Part shown: one piece after another, positions 54,306-62,039 of the stretch
Position numbering within the stretch: the first letter of the stretch is position 1
Layout of the letters: the number at the start of each line of letters is the position of its first letter
Origin: Palsa-513 sp036510225
GTDB lineage: Bacteria > Actinomycetota > Thermoleophilia > Solirubrobacterales > Solirubrobacteraceae
Assembly: GCA_036510225.1 (NCBI GenBank)
Contig: DATCEH010000032.1
Coordinates: 1 to 64,000, forward strand
Length of the DNA stretch: 64,000 nt
Direction: 5' to 3'
The notes under the pieces: generated by a model
Told to the model about the DNA's origin: nothing
The model's input: only the letters and a program-made list of their open reading frames with translations
The model's database searches: none
Made by a program: the position numbers and the translations under genes

Positions 54306-54967
54306 CCGAGGTCGGCGGCGTGGTAGCGGCCGGTGGGATGGGACCCGTTGATCAGGGCGAGCAGCCCGGGGACGCTGTCCTCAGGCGGCGGCCGGTCGGA
54401 GATGTCCTCGCCGGGAAAGGCGTCCTGATGCATCTGCGTGCGCATGTCGCCGGGGTCGACGGCGTAGATTCGCAGGCCGGCGTGCTCGACGCCGAGGATC
54501 GCCGTCAGGTGGTCGAGCGCCGCCTTGGACGAGCCGTAGCCGCCCCAGCCGGGGTACGGCTCGACCGCGGCGTCGGAGGTGATGTCGAGGATCGCGGCGC
54601 CTGCCGCCAGCCTGGGCAGCGCCGCGGCGATCAGGGCGAGCGGGGCGAAGACGTTGACCTCGTAGACGCGGCGGAGCTCGTCCGGTGGGTAGTCGGCGAG
54701 CGGTGGGCGGGGGCTCGGGCCGAGGAGGCTGGCGTTGTTGACGAGGAGATCGATCACCGGGCCCGCGGCGCTGATCAGCTCGGCCCGATGTTCGGCCTGG
54801 GTGACGTCCCCGGGGAGGCCGATGACGCCGGGAAGCTCGGCGGTCGCGGCGGCGAGCTGACGGCCGTCCCGGGCGTCGACGACGACCTTCCAGCCGGCGG
54901 CGGCCAGCTCGCGGGTCAGGGCGAGCCCGAGACCGCGGGACGCTCCGGTGACGATGGCAACGCTCAT
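54302..54967 (-). CDS. Short-chain dehydrogenase
   Basis: 221-aa SDR with the nucleotide loop TGASRGLGLAL, NNAS, the catalytic Ser in DITSDAA and Tyr-x3-Lys in GYGSSKAAL. The short C terminus is typical of compact SDRs. It is the first gene of a two-gene unit with queA. It is divergent from a soxR-like gene across a perfect SoxR-type palindrome, so it is probably redox-induced. Substrate unknown. Confidence 0.9.
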   Translation of the reverse strand: MSVAIVTGASRGLGLALTRELAAAGWKVVVDARDGRQLAAATAELPGVIGLPGDVTQAEHRAELISAAGPVIDLLVNNASLLGPSPRPPLADYPPDELRRVYEVNVFAPLALIAAALPRLAAGAAILDITSDAAVEPYPGWGGYGSSKAALDHLTAILGVEHAGLRIYAVDPGDMRTQMHQDAFPGEDISDRPPPEDSVPGLLALINGSHPTGRYHAADLG

Positions 54968-55014
54968 CTGGGAGCTCCCCTGAGCTCGGACGCGGTCATT
55001 CGAGGATCATGCAT

Positions 55015-55032
55015 CTTCAAGTGCACTTGAAG
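55015..55032. promoter_or_regulatory. SoxR-type operator
   Basis: Perfect 18-bp palindrome cttcaagtgcacttgaag between the divergent SDR and soxR genes. It closely matches the SoxR box of enterobacteria (cctcaagt-taacttgagg type). SoxR sites sit between the -35 and -10 of target promoters, so this one can control the SDR-queA unit, soxR, or both. Confidence 0.85.
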
Positions 55033-55062
55033 TCAAGGGGGCATTGGTGTTGACTGTCGGGC

Positions 55063-55497
55063 GTGGCCGAGCCACTGACGATCGGCGAGGTGGCCAAGCG
55101 GTGCGGGGTGGCGACGTCGGCGCTGCGCTTCTACGAGGAACGCGGCCTGATCCGGTCGCTGCGGACGTCGGGCGGGCACCGGACATACGAGCGGGCGGTG
55201 ATCCGGCGGATCGCGTTCATCGTGTTCGCCCAACGGGTTGGTCTGACGCTCGCCGAGGTCGGGGAGGCGCTTGGCCGGCTCCCGGAGAATCGCGTCCCAC
55301 GGCGGGCCGACTGGGCGCAGCTGTCGGCGTCGTGGACGGCCAGGATCGACGAGCGGATCGCCGACCTCGAGCGGCTGCGGGCGGGTCTGACCGAGTGCAT
55401 CGGGTGCGGCTGCCTGTCGCTCGACCGGTGCAAGCTGGCCAACCCGGATGACTGGGCGGGAACGCTCGGTCCGGGGCCCCGGTACCTGCTGCGGTAG
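55063..55497 (+). CDS. soxR: SoxR-type redox-sensing MerR regulator
   Basis: 144-aa MerR-family activator. The N-terminal HTH begins LTIGEVAKRCGVATSALRFYEERGLI. The C-terminal cluster motif C-x2-C-x-C-x5-C (CIGCGCLSLDRC, Cys112/115/117/123) is the SoxR [2Fe-2S] site. Oxidation of the cluster, in actinobacteria often by redox-active small molecules, twists target promoters open. GTG 55063 is the start. The perfect SoxR box lies 30 bp upstream. The divergent SDR is the likely target. Confidence 0.94.
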   Translation: MAEPLTIGEVAKRCGVATSALRFYEERGLIRSLRTSGGHRTYERAVIRRIAFIVFAQRVGLTLAEVGEALGRLPENRVPRRADWAQLSASWTARIDERIADLERLRAGLTECIGCGCLSLDRCKLANPDDWAGTLGPGPRYLLR

Positions 55498-55500
55498 CTG

Positions 55501-56421
55501 CTACGGACGGCGGGCCTCGACGTAGACGGTGCCACCCCGGCGGGCACGGACCTCGACGGCCGCGCCGAGCGCCGCGAGCGGGGCGAGCAGGACGGCGCTG
55601 GCGAGCGTGACCGCGCGGCGACGGTTGTCCTGGCCGGCGAAGCGGGCGGCCGGCCGGCGAACGGCGTCGTAGAGGCTCGGCGCGCCGGGCGTCAGGCCGA
55701 CCAGGCCGTCGAGCCAGCCGAAGAAGACCTGGCCGGCCCGCCAGTGGCTGACCCGCTCGACCTCGAGGCCGCGCTCGCGGAGGCGGTCGGTCAGAGCGGA
55801 TGCGGGAATGTGCGTCAGATGGCGGGGAAGATCGAGGGCGAGCCAGCGATCGCCGAACAGGCGGGCTTGCAGGCTGTCGGCGTTCGGGATGGCGATTGTC
55901 ATGACCCCGCCCGGCGCGAGCAGGTCGATCGCACGGTCGAGGTCGGCGCGGGGTTCGGGCAGGTGCTCGAGCGAGTGCCAGAAGACGATCGCCGCCCACT
56001 GGCCGTCGACCTCGCCCAGCGTCGCGTCGCGGATCGCCTCGCCGTCGGCCTCCCGCTCGAGACCGACCGCGTCGCGGCCGCGGCGTCGGATCGCGGCGAC
56101 GAGGCCGCCGGTCCCCGCGCCGACGTCGAGCACCCGCCCGGGGGGTGCGATCTGGTCGAGGCGGCGGGCGAGCGTCCCCCGGGTGAGGGCGAGCAGGGCG
56201 TCACCCGGTCCGGCGAAGCGACCGCCGGCCGGCCGGTAGGCGCCGCCGTACGCGGCGGCCAGGGATTCGTCGCTCGGCCAGGGATCCGTGCTGGCGACGC
56301 CGCAGGCCGCGCAGACGGTCCTCCCATGGAGTTTCCGGTCGTCGGCGCCGGGGGCCGCGGCACACCAGACGCAGGCGGTGAGGGCGCCGTCGACGCCGGT
56401 CCACGGGATCAGTTTGTCCAC
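55501..56421 (-). CDS. Class I SAM-dependent methyltransferase with N-terminal zinc ribbon
   Basis: 306-aa protein. Residues 17-40 form a small zinc-binding pair CVWC ... CAAC (Cys17/20/37/40), followed by SAM motif I VLDVGAGTGG near residue 95 and FWHSLEHLPEP after it. The C-terminal about 60 residues contain a hydrophobic stretch (AVTLASAVLLAPLAALGAAVEV), perhaps a membrane anchor. This organisation is known from methyltransferases in polysaccharide/lipid pathways; the substrate is not determinable. It is divergent from the amidase gene, 24 bp away, across the TetR-type operator. Confidence 0.88.
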   Translation of the reverse strand: MDKLIPWTGVDGALTACVWCAAAPGADDRKLHGRTVCAACGVASTDPWPSDESLAAAYGGAYRPAGGRFAGPGDALLALTRGTLARRLDQIAPPGRVLDVGAGTGGLVAAIRRRGRDAVGLEREADGEAIRDATLGEVDGQWAAIVFWHSLEHLPEPRADLDRAIDLLAPGGVMTIAIPNADSLQARLFGDRWLALDLPRHLTHIPASALTDRLRERGLEVERVSHWRAGQVFFGWLDGLVGLTPGAPSLYDAVRRPAARFAGQDNRRRAVTLASAVLLAPLAALGAAVEVRARRGGTVYVEARRP

Positions 56422-56445
56422 GCAGGTATTCTTGCCGAAGAGACC

Positions 56446-56461
56446 TTGACTGACCAGTCAA
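56446..56461. promoter_or_regulatory. TetR-type palindromic operator
   Basis: Perfect 16-bp palindrome ttgactgaccagtcaa, a classic TetR/AcrR-family site. It lies between the divergent methyltransferase and amidase genes. The TetR gene is the second gene of the amidase unit, so autoregulation is likely. The TTG that is the best amidase start lies inside the site. Confidence 0.8.
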
Positions 56462-57300
56462 TCCACCTTTCGAAGCTGCGGGTCGCGGCGGTTCAGATGA
56501 ACTCCACCGACGACTGCGCCGGCAATCTGGCCCAGGCTGACCGGCTGACTCGAGCGGCGGCCACAGCCGGGGCGGAGGTGGTTCTCCTGCCGGAGAAGTG
56601 GAACGTCCTCGGGTCGGGCGAGGACCTCCTGGCCGGAGCGCAGCCGCTCGGCGGCGCTGCGGTCAGCTGGGCCCGCGAAATCGCCGGGGAGCTCGGGATC
56701 GACCTGATCGCCGGGTCGATCGTCGAGCGCCTGGCCGAGTCTGAGCGCCTTGCGAACACGAGCGTCCACGTCGGACCGGACGGCGAGATCAAGGCGATCT
56801 ATCGGAAGGTCCACATGTTTGATGTGCTGGTCGACGGGATCCGCTACGACGAGTCAGAGCACGAGGAGGCCGGGACGGAGCTCGTGACTTCGCGGACGTC
56901 GGGGGGCGTCGAGCTCGGCATGAGTATCTGCTACGACGTCCGCTTCCCCGAGCTCTACCGGATCCTCACGCTCCGGGGTGCGAGGATCCTCCTCGTCCCG
57001 GCGGCGTTCACGCTGGCGACGACCCGTGATCACTGGGAGACGCTGTTGCGGGCGCGGGCGATCGAGAACCAGGCGTTCGTCGTCGCGGCCAACCAGATCG
57101 GCCGCCATCCGCCGGACTACCGGTCGGGCGGGCGGTCGATGATCGTCGACCCGTGGGGCCTGGTGCTCGCCCAGGCGAGCGACACGATCGGTGTGGCGTC
57201 CGCGACGCTCGACCTCGATCGCCTCGAGCGGATTCGCGCCGACCTTCCGGCGCTCGCCAACCGCCGGCCGGTCGCGTACGTCTGGCCGGAGGGCGGCTGA
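56446..57300 (+). CDS. Carbon-nitrogen hydrolase (nitrilase superfamily)
   Basis: 284-aa amidase of the nitrilase superfamily. The catalytic triad is visible: Glu in LLPEKWN, Lys in IYRKVHMFD, and Cys in SICYDVRFPE. The MFDV pattern resembles the deaminated glutathione amidase/omega-amidase branch. No ATG or GTG precedes the conserved RVAAVQMN start closely; TTG 56446 is the nearest usable codon and begins the operator palindrome. The stop overlaps the TetR gene start (ATGA). Substrate is inferred only. Confidence 0.9.
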   Translation: MTDQSIHLSKLRVAAVQMNSTDDCAGNLAQADRLTRAAATAGAEVVLLPEKWNVLGSGEDLLAGAQPLGGAAVSWAREIAGELGIDLIAGSIVERLAESERLANTSVHVGPDGEIKAIYRKVHMFDVLVDGIRYDESEHEEAGTELVTSRTSGGVELGMSICYDVRFPELYRILTLRGARILLVPAAFTLATTRDHWETLLRARAIENQAFVVAANQIGRHPPDYRSGGRSMIVDPWGLVLAQASDTIGVASATLDLDRLERIRADLPALANRRPVAYVWPEGG

Positions 57301-57908
57301 TGGCGACGAAGGCGCGTACGCAGGCGGCCGCGGACAAGCGCCGGCTGATCCTTGACGCGGCTGTCCGGACGTTCGCGCGGCAGGGCTTCCACGCGTGCCG
57401 GGTGTCGGACATCGCCGACGAGGCGGGGGTCGCCTACGGGTTGGTCTACCACTATTTCGCGTCGAAGGACGAGGTCCTCGACACGCTGTTCCTCGAGCGG
57501 TGGACGGTGATGCTCGAGCTGATCCGAGACGTCGACGGCCGGGGGATCCCCGCGCGGGAGAAGCTGCTGGCGATCGCGTCGTTCATCATCGAGTCCTACC
57601 GGCGGGATCCGGATCTGATGAAGGTGATCATCGTCGAGGTGACCCGGGCGGTCAACACGTTCGGTGCCCGGCACATCGCCGAGATCCGGGAGGCCTACGC
57701 CCTGATCGCCGAGATCGTCGCCAAGGCGCAGGCTGACGGTACGTTCGGCTCGGAGGTTGCCCCGCTGTTCGCGGCGCTGGCCTTCTACGGAGCCCTCGAG
57801 CAGGTCCTGACCGGCTGGATCTTCGGCGTCCTCGACGGGGGCGAGCCGGAGTTCGAGCTGGCGAAGCAACAGATCGTCGAGACGATCTGCGCGGGTCTGG
57901 AGGCCTGA
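57300..57908 (+). CDS. TetR-family regulator
   Basis: 202-aa regulator. The N-terminal HTH ILDAAVRTFARQGFHACRVSDIADEAGVAYGLVYHYFASKDEVL is typical TetR; the C-terminal helical ligand domain resembles acyl-CoA-responsive FadR-like members (MKVIIVEVTR, EQVLTGWIFG). ATG 57300 overlaps the amidase stop, so the two genes are coupled. The perfect palindrome at 56446-56461 upstream of the unit is the probable operator. Ligand not determinable; acyl-CoA is a guess from family resemblance. Confidence 0.92.
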   Translation: MATKARTQAAADKRRLILDAAVRTFARQGFHACRVSDIADEAGVAYGLVYHYFASKDEVLDTLFLERWTVMLELIRDVDGRGIPAREKLLAIASFIIESYRRDPDLMKVIIVEVTRAVNTFGARHIAEIREAYALIAEIVAKAQADGTFGSEVAPLFAALAFYGALEQVLTGWIFGVLDGGEPEFELAKQQIVETICAGLEA

Positions 57909-57992
57909 GGCCCGAGCATCTTCGGGGGACGCGGAGCTCGACCTGAGGTGTTCCGCGCGCTGGGTCTCCGGATCTGATTGACTGCGCCCACG

Positions 57993-58127
57993 GTGCAGGG
58001 AGATCTTCAAAAGCGACTGCTCTGGTCGGGACTGATGGCAGGGCTCGGCGCGGTCGCGTCGATCGTGACGGCAAAGGCCGGTGCGATGATCTGGAGGCGC
58101 CTCTTCGACGAGGAGCCACCCGAGTGA
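57993..58127 (+). CDS. Small membrane protein, DUF4235-like
   Basis: 44-aa protein (GTG 57993 to TGA 58127). It has a single hydrophobic helix (LLWSGLMAGLGAVASIVTAKAGAMIW) followed by R-R-L-F-D-E-E-P-P-E, resembling DUF4235 proteins that accompany holin-like and DUF3618 genes in actinobacteria. It starts the four-gene cluster ending at 58968. Because it is so short, the coding call rests on the helix, the conserved W-x-x-L-F-x-x-E-P-P end and the neighbourhood. Confidence 0.6.
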   Translation: MQGDLQKRLLWSGLMAGLGAVASIVTAKAGAMIWRRLFDEEPPE

Positions 58128-58134
58128 CCCGGGG

Positions 58135-58323
58135 ATGAACCCACCCGACCAGAAGGCCGTCGAGGATGCTGCTCGACTCGCGCAGGAGCGGGGGGCGGCG
58201 GCTGCCGGAATGGTCCGCGAGCAGGTCGAGTCGCTGGTTGGCGACCGGCCGGAGCTTGCCGTCGCCGGCGCGTTCGCCGGCGGGCTGATTCTCGCGAAGC
58301 TGCTCAGGCGCCTTGGCACCTGA
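58135..58323 (+). CDS. Small helical membrane-associated protein
   Basis: 62-aa protein: an amphipathic N-terminal helix (AVEDAARLAQERGAAAAGMVREQVESLV) and one short membrane-like segment (ELAVAGAFAGGLILAKLL). Not assigned to a named family. Spaced 7 bp after the DUF4235-like gene and overlapping the next gene, which supports it as a real member of the cluster. Confidence 0.7.
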   Translation: MNPPDQKAVEDAARLAQERGAAAAGMVREQVESLVGDRPELAVAGAFAGGLILAKLLRRLGT

Positions 58324-58723
58324 GGATCCACAGCTGGCCCAGAGCTTCGCCCGGACGATCACCGAGGTCTCCGAACGGGCGTCGCTGCTCGTGCGAGAGG
58401 AGATCGAGCTGGCGAAGGCGGAGATCGTCGAGAAGGCGACGAAGATCGCGAAGGGCGCGGTCGTCGGCCTCGTCGCCGGCGTGTTCGCACTGGTCGCGGT
58501 CTTCTTCGTCCTCGAAGGCTTGGCCTGGCTGATCTCGATCGAGCTGTTCCCGAGCGGCGACTACTTCTGGGGCTTCTTCGTCGTTGCGTTCCTCCTCCTC
58601 GTCCTCGGTGTCGCCGGCGGTTACTTCGCCTTCAAGGCGATCAGCGGGGGGCCACCGACCCCGAAGATGGCGATCGGCGAGGCGCGGAAGATCCGCGACG
58701 CCGTCAAGGCCAAGAAGCCCTGA
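58313..58723 (+). CDS. Phage holin family (actinobacterial holin-X-like) membrane protein
   Basis: 136-aa protein starting at TTG 58313 within the previous gene's end. The N-terminal amphipathic helix (SERASLLVREEIELAKAEIVEKATK) and two membrane helices (AVVGLVAGVFALVAVFFVLEGL and GFFVVAFLLLVLGVAGGYFAF) are typical of the PF07332-type family found on actinobacterial chromosomes. Despite the name, chromosomal members are not known lysis proteins. It overlaps the DUF3618 gene by one base. Confidence 0.88.
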   Translation: MAPEDPQLAQSFARTITEVSERASLLVREEIELAKAEIVEKATKIAKGAVVGLVAGVFALVAVFFVLEGLAWLISIELFPSGDYFWGFFVVAFLLLVLGVAGGYFAFKAISGGPPTPKMAIGEARKIRDAVKAKKP

Positions 58724-58968
58724 TGGCCAGCCGGACCCCCGAGGAGATCCGGGCGTCGATCCAGAAGAACCGTGAGGCCCTGGCGTTGTCGGTCGTCGAG
58801 CTGCGGGGCGAGGTCGCGGAGATCACCGACTGGCGCAAGCAGCTGCGCGCCAATCAGAAGCCTCTGATGATCGGGGCGGCCGTCACGTCCTTCGTGATCA
58901 GCGGTGGGCTCGCCGGCTTGACCGGCGTGCTGACGTTCCGCCGGGCTCGCCGCCGCCGGCGCGCGTGA
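58723..58968 (+). CDS. DUF3618-family protein
   Basis: 81-aa protein with the DUF3618 N terminus RTPEEIRASIQKNREALALSVVELRGEV, a single membrane segment (PLMIGAAVTSFVISGGLAGLTGVLTF) and an Arg-rich tail. The family co-occurs with holin-X and DUF4235 proteins and may have a cell-envelope role. It ends the cluster. Confidence 0.9.
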   Translation: MASRTPEEIRASIQKNREALALSVVELRGEVAEITDWRKQLRANQKPLMIGAAVTSFVISGGLAGLTGVLTFRRARRRRRA

Positions 58969-59171
58969 TCTGACGGGCGAGGTCGCCCGCGGCTGGACGC
59001 GCGAAGTCGCGAGGTCGCCGTCAATGCAGCGGAACACCTCGTTCGGCGTCGCTCATCGGCCCGCGGATCGCGTCTGTGGCGGAGTGCCTCGGCGCCGGAG
59101 AGCACCGCCTCCGGTTTGCGTCCAGTCGTGGTGACGGGCGACCCGACCGGCTCGATCCGACCGCGGGAGCG

Positions 59172-60056
59172 TCAGTCCGGGGCTGAAGGCCCGGGCCCGA
59201 CGAAACGGGTCGGGAGGCCGCCGACGCCGATCATCCCTGGTCCGGTGTACGTCCCGATCACCGGGCCGATCTCCGAGACGAACCACGGCTCCGAGCCGAA
59301 GATCTCCCGGCCGCGCTCGACGAGCCGCTCGGCCTGGTCGGGTGCCTGGATGTGCTGGAGGACCCAGCAGTCGGCGCCGTCGTCATGACGTTCGCGCATA
59401 TAGTCGACCATCCGCTCGAACGCTCGTCCCCGCGTCCGAACGCGCTCGACCGGCGTGATCTCCCGGGCGACCGAGAGGATCGGCTTGATCTTCAGGGCCG
59501 TGCCGACCCACGCCTGCGCGCTGCCGATCCGCCCGCCCCGGCGGAGGTACTCGAGCGTGTCGATGCAGAACCAGATCTTCAGATGCCGGCGGGCCTCGGC
59601 CAGGCGGGCCTGGACGGCGTCGATGTCCTCGCCCTCGGCGGCTCCGGCCGCGCCGACGAGGGCGAGGCACGCGAGACCGCCGCAGGCGCTCTCGGTGTCG
59701 ATCACCGCGATCCGCCCGTCGCCGTCCCGCTCGTCGATGATCGCCTTGGCCTGGACCGCGGCCCCGTAGGTCCCGGACAGGCCGCTGGAGATGTGGATCG
59801 AGACGATGTCCCGACCGGCCGCGACGAGTGGCTCGTAGGCGGCGACGAAGTCACCGACCGACGGCTGCGACGTGGTCGGCGGATCGGCCGAGGCCTTCAG
59901 GCGGGCGTAGAAGTCGTCGTAGTCGGCCATGTCGCTCTCCCGCTGGAGATCGTCGCCCCAGCGGACGTAGAGGCTGACCTGATGGATCCCGTGCTGCTCG
60001 CGGACCGCCCGCGGGAGGTACTGGGTCGTGTCCGTGACGATCGTTACCGGGCGCAT
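59172..60056 (-). CDS. DegV-family fatty-acid-binding protein
   Basis: 294-aa EDD-fold protein. The N-terminal VTIVTDTTQYLP, the SQPSVGDF motif, and HISSGLSGTYGAA with the ligand-contact serines are diagnostic. DegV/FakB proteins bind a single fatty acid and can present it to the FakA kinase in Gram-positive bacteria. No fakA is nearby. Start ATG 60056 gives the usual MRPVTIVTDTT N terminus. Confidence 0.94.
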   Translation of the reverse strand: MRPVTIVTDTTQYLPRAVREQHGIHQVSLYVRWGDDLQRESDMADYDDFYARLKASADPPTTSQPSVGDFVAAYEPLVAAGRDIVSIHISSGLSGTYGAAVQAKAIIDERDGDGRIAVIDTESACGGLACLALVGAAGAAEGEDIDAVQARLAEARRHLKIWFCIDTLEYLRRGGRIGSAQAWVGTALKIKPILSVAREITPVERVRTRGRAFERMVDYMRERHDDGADCWVLQHIQAPDQAERLVERGREIFGSEPWFVSEIGPVIGTYTGPGMIGVGGLPTRFVGPGPSAPD

Positions 60057-60139
60057 CAGCCGGCAACCCTACCGACCGGGATCCGGCCTCGCCCGGCCCG
60101 CGGCACGTCGGGCCGCGGCCTTTGCGCTACGTTCACCCG

Positions 60140-60457
60140 GTGGAGCGGCGATCGCGGATCATCGGGTACGGGACGTCTCTCGTGCTCGTCGTGATCGGCA
60201 CGGTCGTCGCCGTGCTGCGGCCGGACGTCTTCGGAATGGCATCGGCCGTCGCACTCGTGTCGATCGGCCTCGTCGGCGCGACGAGCCTCGTCTTCTACGA
60301 GGTCGGCCTCAGCGAGGACCGTGAGCGGGCCCGCGAGTCGGCCGCCCGCCGGCGCGCGTCCGAGGCGGCGACGGCGGATGCCCTTCGCCGGGAGCCGGCG
60401 AAACCCCAGCCAGCCCGACGACTCGTTCGCCCCGGGCGTACCCGCGGCCCCCGCTGA
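60140..60457 (+). CDS. Small two-helix membrane protein, unknown
   Basis: About 105 aa from GTG 60140 (a TTG at 60122 would add six residues). Two hydrophobic helices (RIIGYGTSLVLVVIGTVVAVL and MASAVALVSIGLVGATSLVFYEVGL) are followed by a charged Arg/Ala/Glu cytoplasmic tail (DRERARESAARRRASEAAT). No family recognised. It is divergent from degV. The basic tail leads into the repeat-rich spacer at 60.5-60.7 kb. Confidence 0.65.
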   Translation: MERRSRIIGYGTSLVLVVIGTVVAVLRPDVFGMASAVALVSIGLVGATSLVFYEVGLSEDRERARESAARRRASEAATADALRREPAKPQPARRLVRPGRTRGPR

Positions 60458-60492
60458 TCCGCCGGGTCGAGTCGGGTCGGCCAAGCGGCCAG

Positions 60493-60715
60493 GCTGGTCC
60501 GCGCCGGTCGGCTCGGACTCGACAGGCGGCCACGCTGATCTGACCAACCGGCCGGGCTGATCCGCGCCGGTCGGCTCGGACTCGACAAGGCGCCACGCTG
60601 ATCTGACCAACCGCCCACGCTGATCCGCGTCGGTCGGCTCGGACTCGACAGGCGGCCACGCTGATCTGACCAACCGGCCGAACCGATCCGCGCCGGGTCG
60701 GCTCGGGCTGATGAG
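60493..60715. repeat. 63-bp tandem repeat, three full copies and a partial
   Basis: Units beginning gctgatccgcgccggtcggc at 60493, 60556, 60619 and a partial copy at 60682. The period is exactly 63 bp. Because 63 is a multiple of three, several frames stay open on both strands, giving spurious ORFs with 21-residue repeats. The 365-bp gap 60458-60822 otherwise shows no gene. Confidence 0.9.
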
Positions 60716-60822
60716 CGGCCGCGGTCTCCCGGGACGGCCCGGCAGGCCACGCCGCCCAGCCGCGGGGTCGGGCCGATCCGTCCAAGCCCGGGCAGAAACG
60801 CTCGGGGCTCGGGCGGGACTGT

Positions 60823-61215
60823 CTAGGCCAGGTTGTTACCGATCTGCATCGGCGCCTGCGGGAGTGCCACGGGCGGGACGTCGGCCTGTCCTTCGGCGCC
60901 GAGGAGCTCGGCCAGTTCGCCTGAGTCGAACATCTCGGTGATGATGTCGCAGCCGCCGACCAGCTCGCCGCGGACGAACAACTGCGGCGTCGTCGGCCAG
61001 TTGGAGATCGCCGAGAGCTCCTGGCGAATCCGCGGGTCGGGCAGGATGTCGACGGCGGCGAACTTCGTGTCGAGCGCCTTGAGGGCGGCGACCGACCGCG
61101 CCGAGAAACCACATGACGGCGCGTCGGGCGTGCCCTTCATGAAGAGGATGACTTCGTTCTCGGCGATCGCCGCGGCGATCGCTTCACGGACGGGGTTGGC
61201 GGTCTGCTCGCTCAT
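60823..61215 (-). CDS. grxD: Monothiol glutaredoxin, Grx4/GrxD type
   Basis: 130-aa CGFS-type glutaredoxin. The active site CGFS places the thiol at Cys35, with Lys27 in FMKGTP, WPTTPQLFV and GGCDIITEM glutathione-binding motifs. CGFS glutaredoxins bind a [2Fe-2S] cluster with glutathione and transfer it to targets, often with BolA. The bolA-like gene is directly upstream, 7 bp away. The C terminus is about 20 residues longer than in E. coli GrxD. GrxD in a likely non-glutathione actinobacterium may use another thiol (inference). Confidence 0.93.
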   Translation of the reverse strand: MSEQTANPVREAIAAAIAENEVILFMKGTPDAPSCGFSARSVAALKALDTKFAAVDILPDPRIRQELSAISNWPTTPQLFVRGELVGGCDIITEMFDSGELAELLGAEGQADVPPVALPQAPMQIGNNLA

Positions 61216-61222
61216 GGCTTCC

Positions 61223-61450
61223 TCACTCGCTTTGCGTCTTCAATGAAAGGGCATGGATCGGGCCGCCGATCTCCTCACCGAAGACCGCGTAGACCAGGCG
61301 GTGCTGCTCGATGCGAGACAGGCCGGCGAAGGCCTCGGCGCGGACAACCGCCCGGAAGTGGTCGCCGCCTCCCGTGTAGTCCTCGACGTCAACCCGGGCG
61401 CCGGGGATGGCGGCCTCGATGCGTCGTTGGATCTCGGTCGAGCTGGGCAT
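61223..61450 (-). CDS. bolA: BolA-family protein
   Basis: 75-aa protein starting at MPSSTEIQRRIEAAIPGARVDV (ATG 61450); an upstream in-frame ATG adds four residues. The BolA core is visible as GGGDHFRAVVRAEAFAGLSRIEQHRLVYA and the C-terminal GGPIHALSLKT. BolA forms heterodimers with CGFS glutaredoxins in iron-sulfur trafficking. It lies 7 bp from grxD in one unit and is divergent from the erpA-like gene, 44 bp apart. Confidence 0.93.
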   Translation of the reverse strand: MPSSTEIQRRIEAAIPGARVDVEDYTGGGDHFRAVVRAEAFAGLSRIEQHRLVYAVFGEEIGGPIHALSLKTQSE

Positions 61451-61494
61451 GGTCCTCGCCAAGCTTAGTGCACGCAGTCGCTACACTTGAGTCC

Positions 61495-61848
61495 ATGGTG
61501 ACCATCACGGATAAGGGCGCAGACAAGGTTCGCGAGTTCCTCGCCTCACAGAGCACCGACGTCAAGGCCGCCGGCCTCCGCGTCGGCGTTCGCGGTGGCG
61601 GTTGCTCCGGCTTCCAGTACCAACTGGCCTTCGACGAGAAGCGCGAGCACGACGAGGTCTTCGAGATCAAGGGGCTCAGCCTGCTCGTCGACAGCGAGGC
61701 CCTCTCGTACGTTGACGGGTCGGAGATCGACTACGTCGACGCGCTGATCGGCGCGGGATTCAAGGTCAACAACCCGAACGTCGTCGCCGCCTGCGGCTGT
61801 GGATCCTCGTTCCGGGTAGCCGGAACCGAGTCCTGCTCGCCCGTCTGA
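61495..61848 (+). CDS. erpA: A-type iron-sulfur carrier (ErpA/IscA/HesB)
   Basis: 117-aa carrier protein. The three cluster ligands are Cys37 (GGGCSGFQY), Cys100 and Cys102 (AACGCGSSF), as in ErpA. It passes [4Fe-4S] clusters to apoproteins; likely clients in this window include BioB, the nitrate reductase and NirB. ATG 61495 is preceded by a long open frame that has no family support. It is divergent from bolA-grxD. Confidence 0.95.
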   Translation: MVTITDKGADKVREFLASQSTDVKAAGLRVGVRGGGCSGFQYQLAFDEKREHDEVFEIKGLSLLVDSEALSYVDGSEIDYVDALIGAGFKVNNPNVVAACGCGSSFRVAGTESCSPV

Positions 61849-62039
61849 CCCACCCGCTCGTCGCCAGATCCTGACCCTCGCGGGTCGACTCGAGTACTGG
61901 CCGTGAGGCCGGGCTCGGCCGGGTCCCCGCCCGAATGGCCGGCGGCCGAAGAGGCGACCGCGTCCAGTCGTATGTCTCGTGAACAAGCCGGCTTGCGGCT
62001 GCCGCACGCTCGTGGCTGAACCTGGTCGCGGATTGACCC

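Noticed and set aside
57993..58968. Phage lysis cassette (holin)
   Set aside because: The holin-like family with DUF3618 is a chromosomal actinobacterial cluster; no endolysin is present.
60056..60750. Minus-strand ORFs with 21-residue repeats
   Set aside because: They arise because the 63-bp repeat is divisible by three, leaving several frames open on both strands; no ribosome site or domain.
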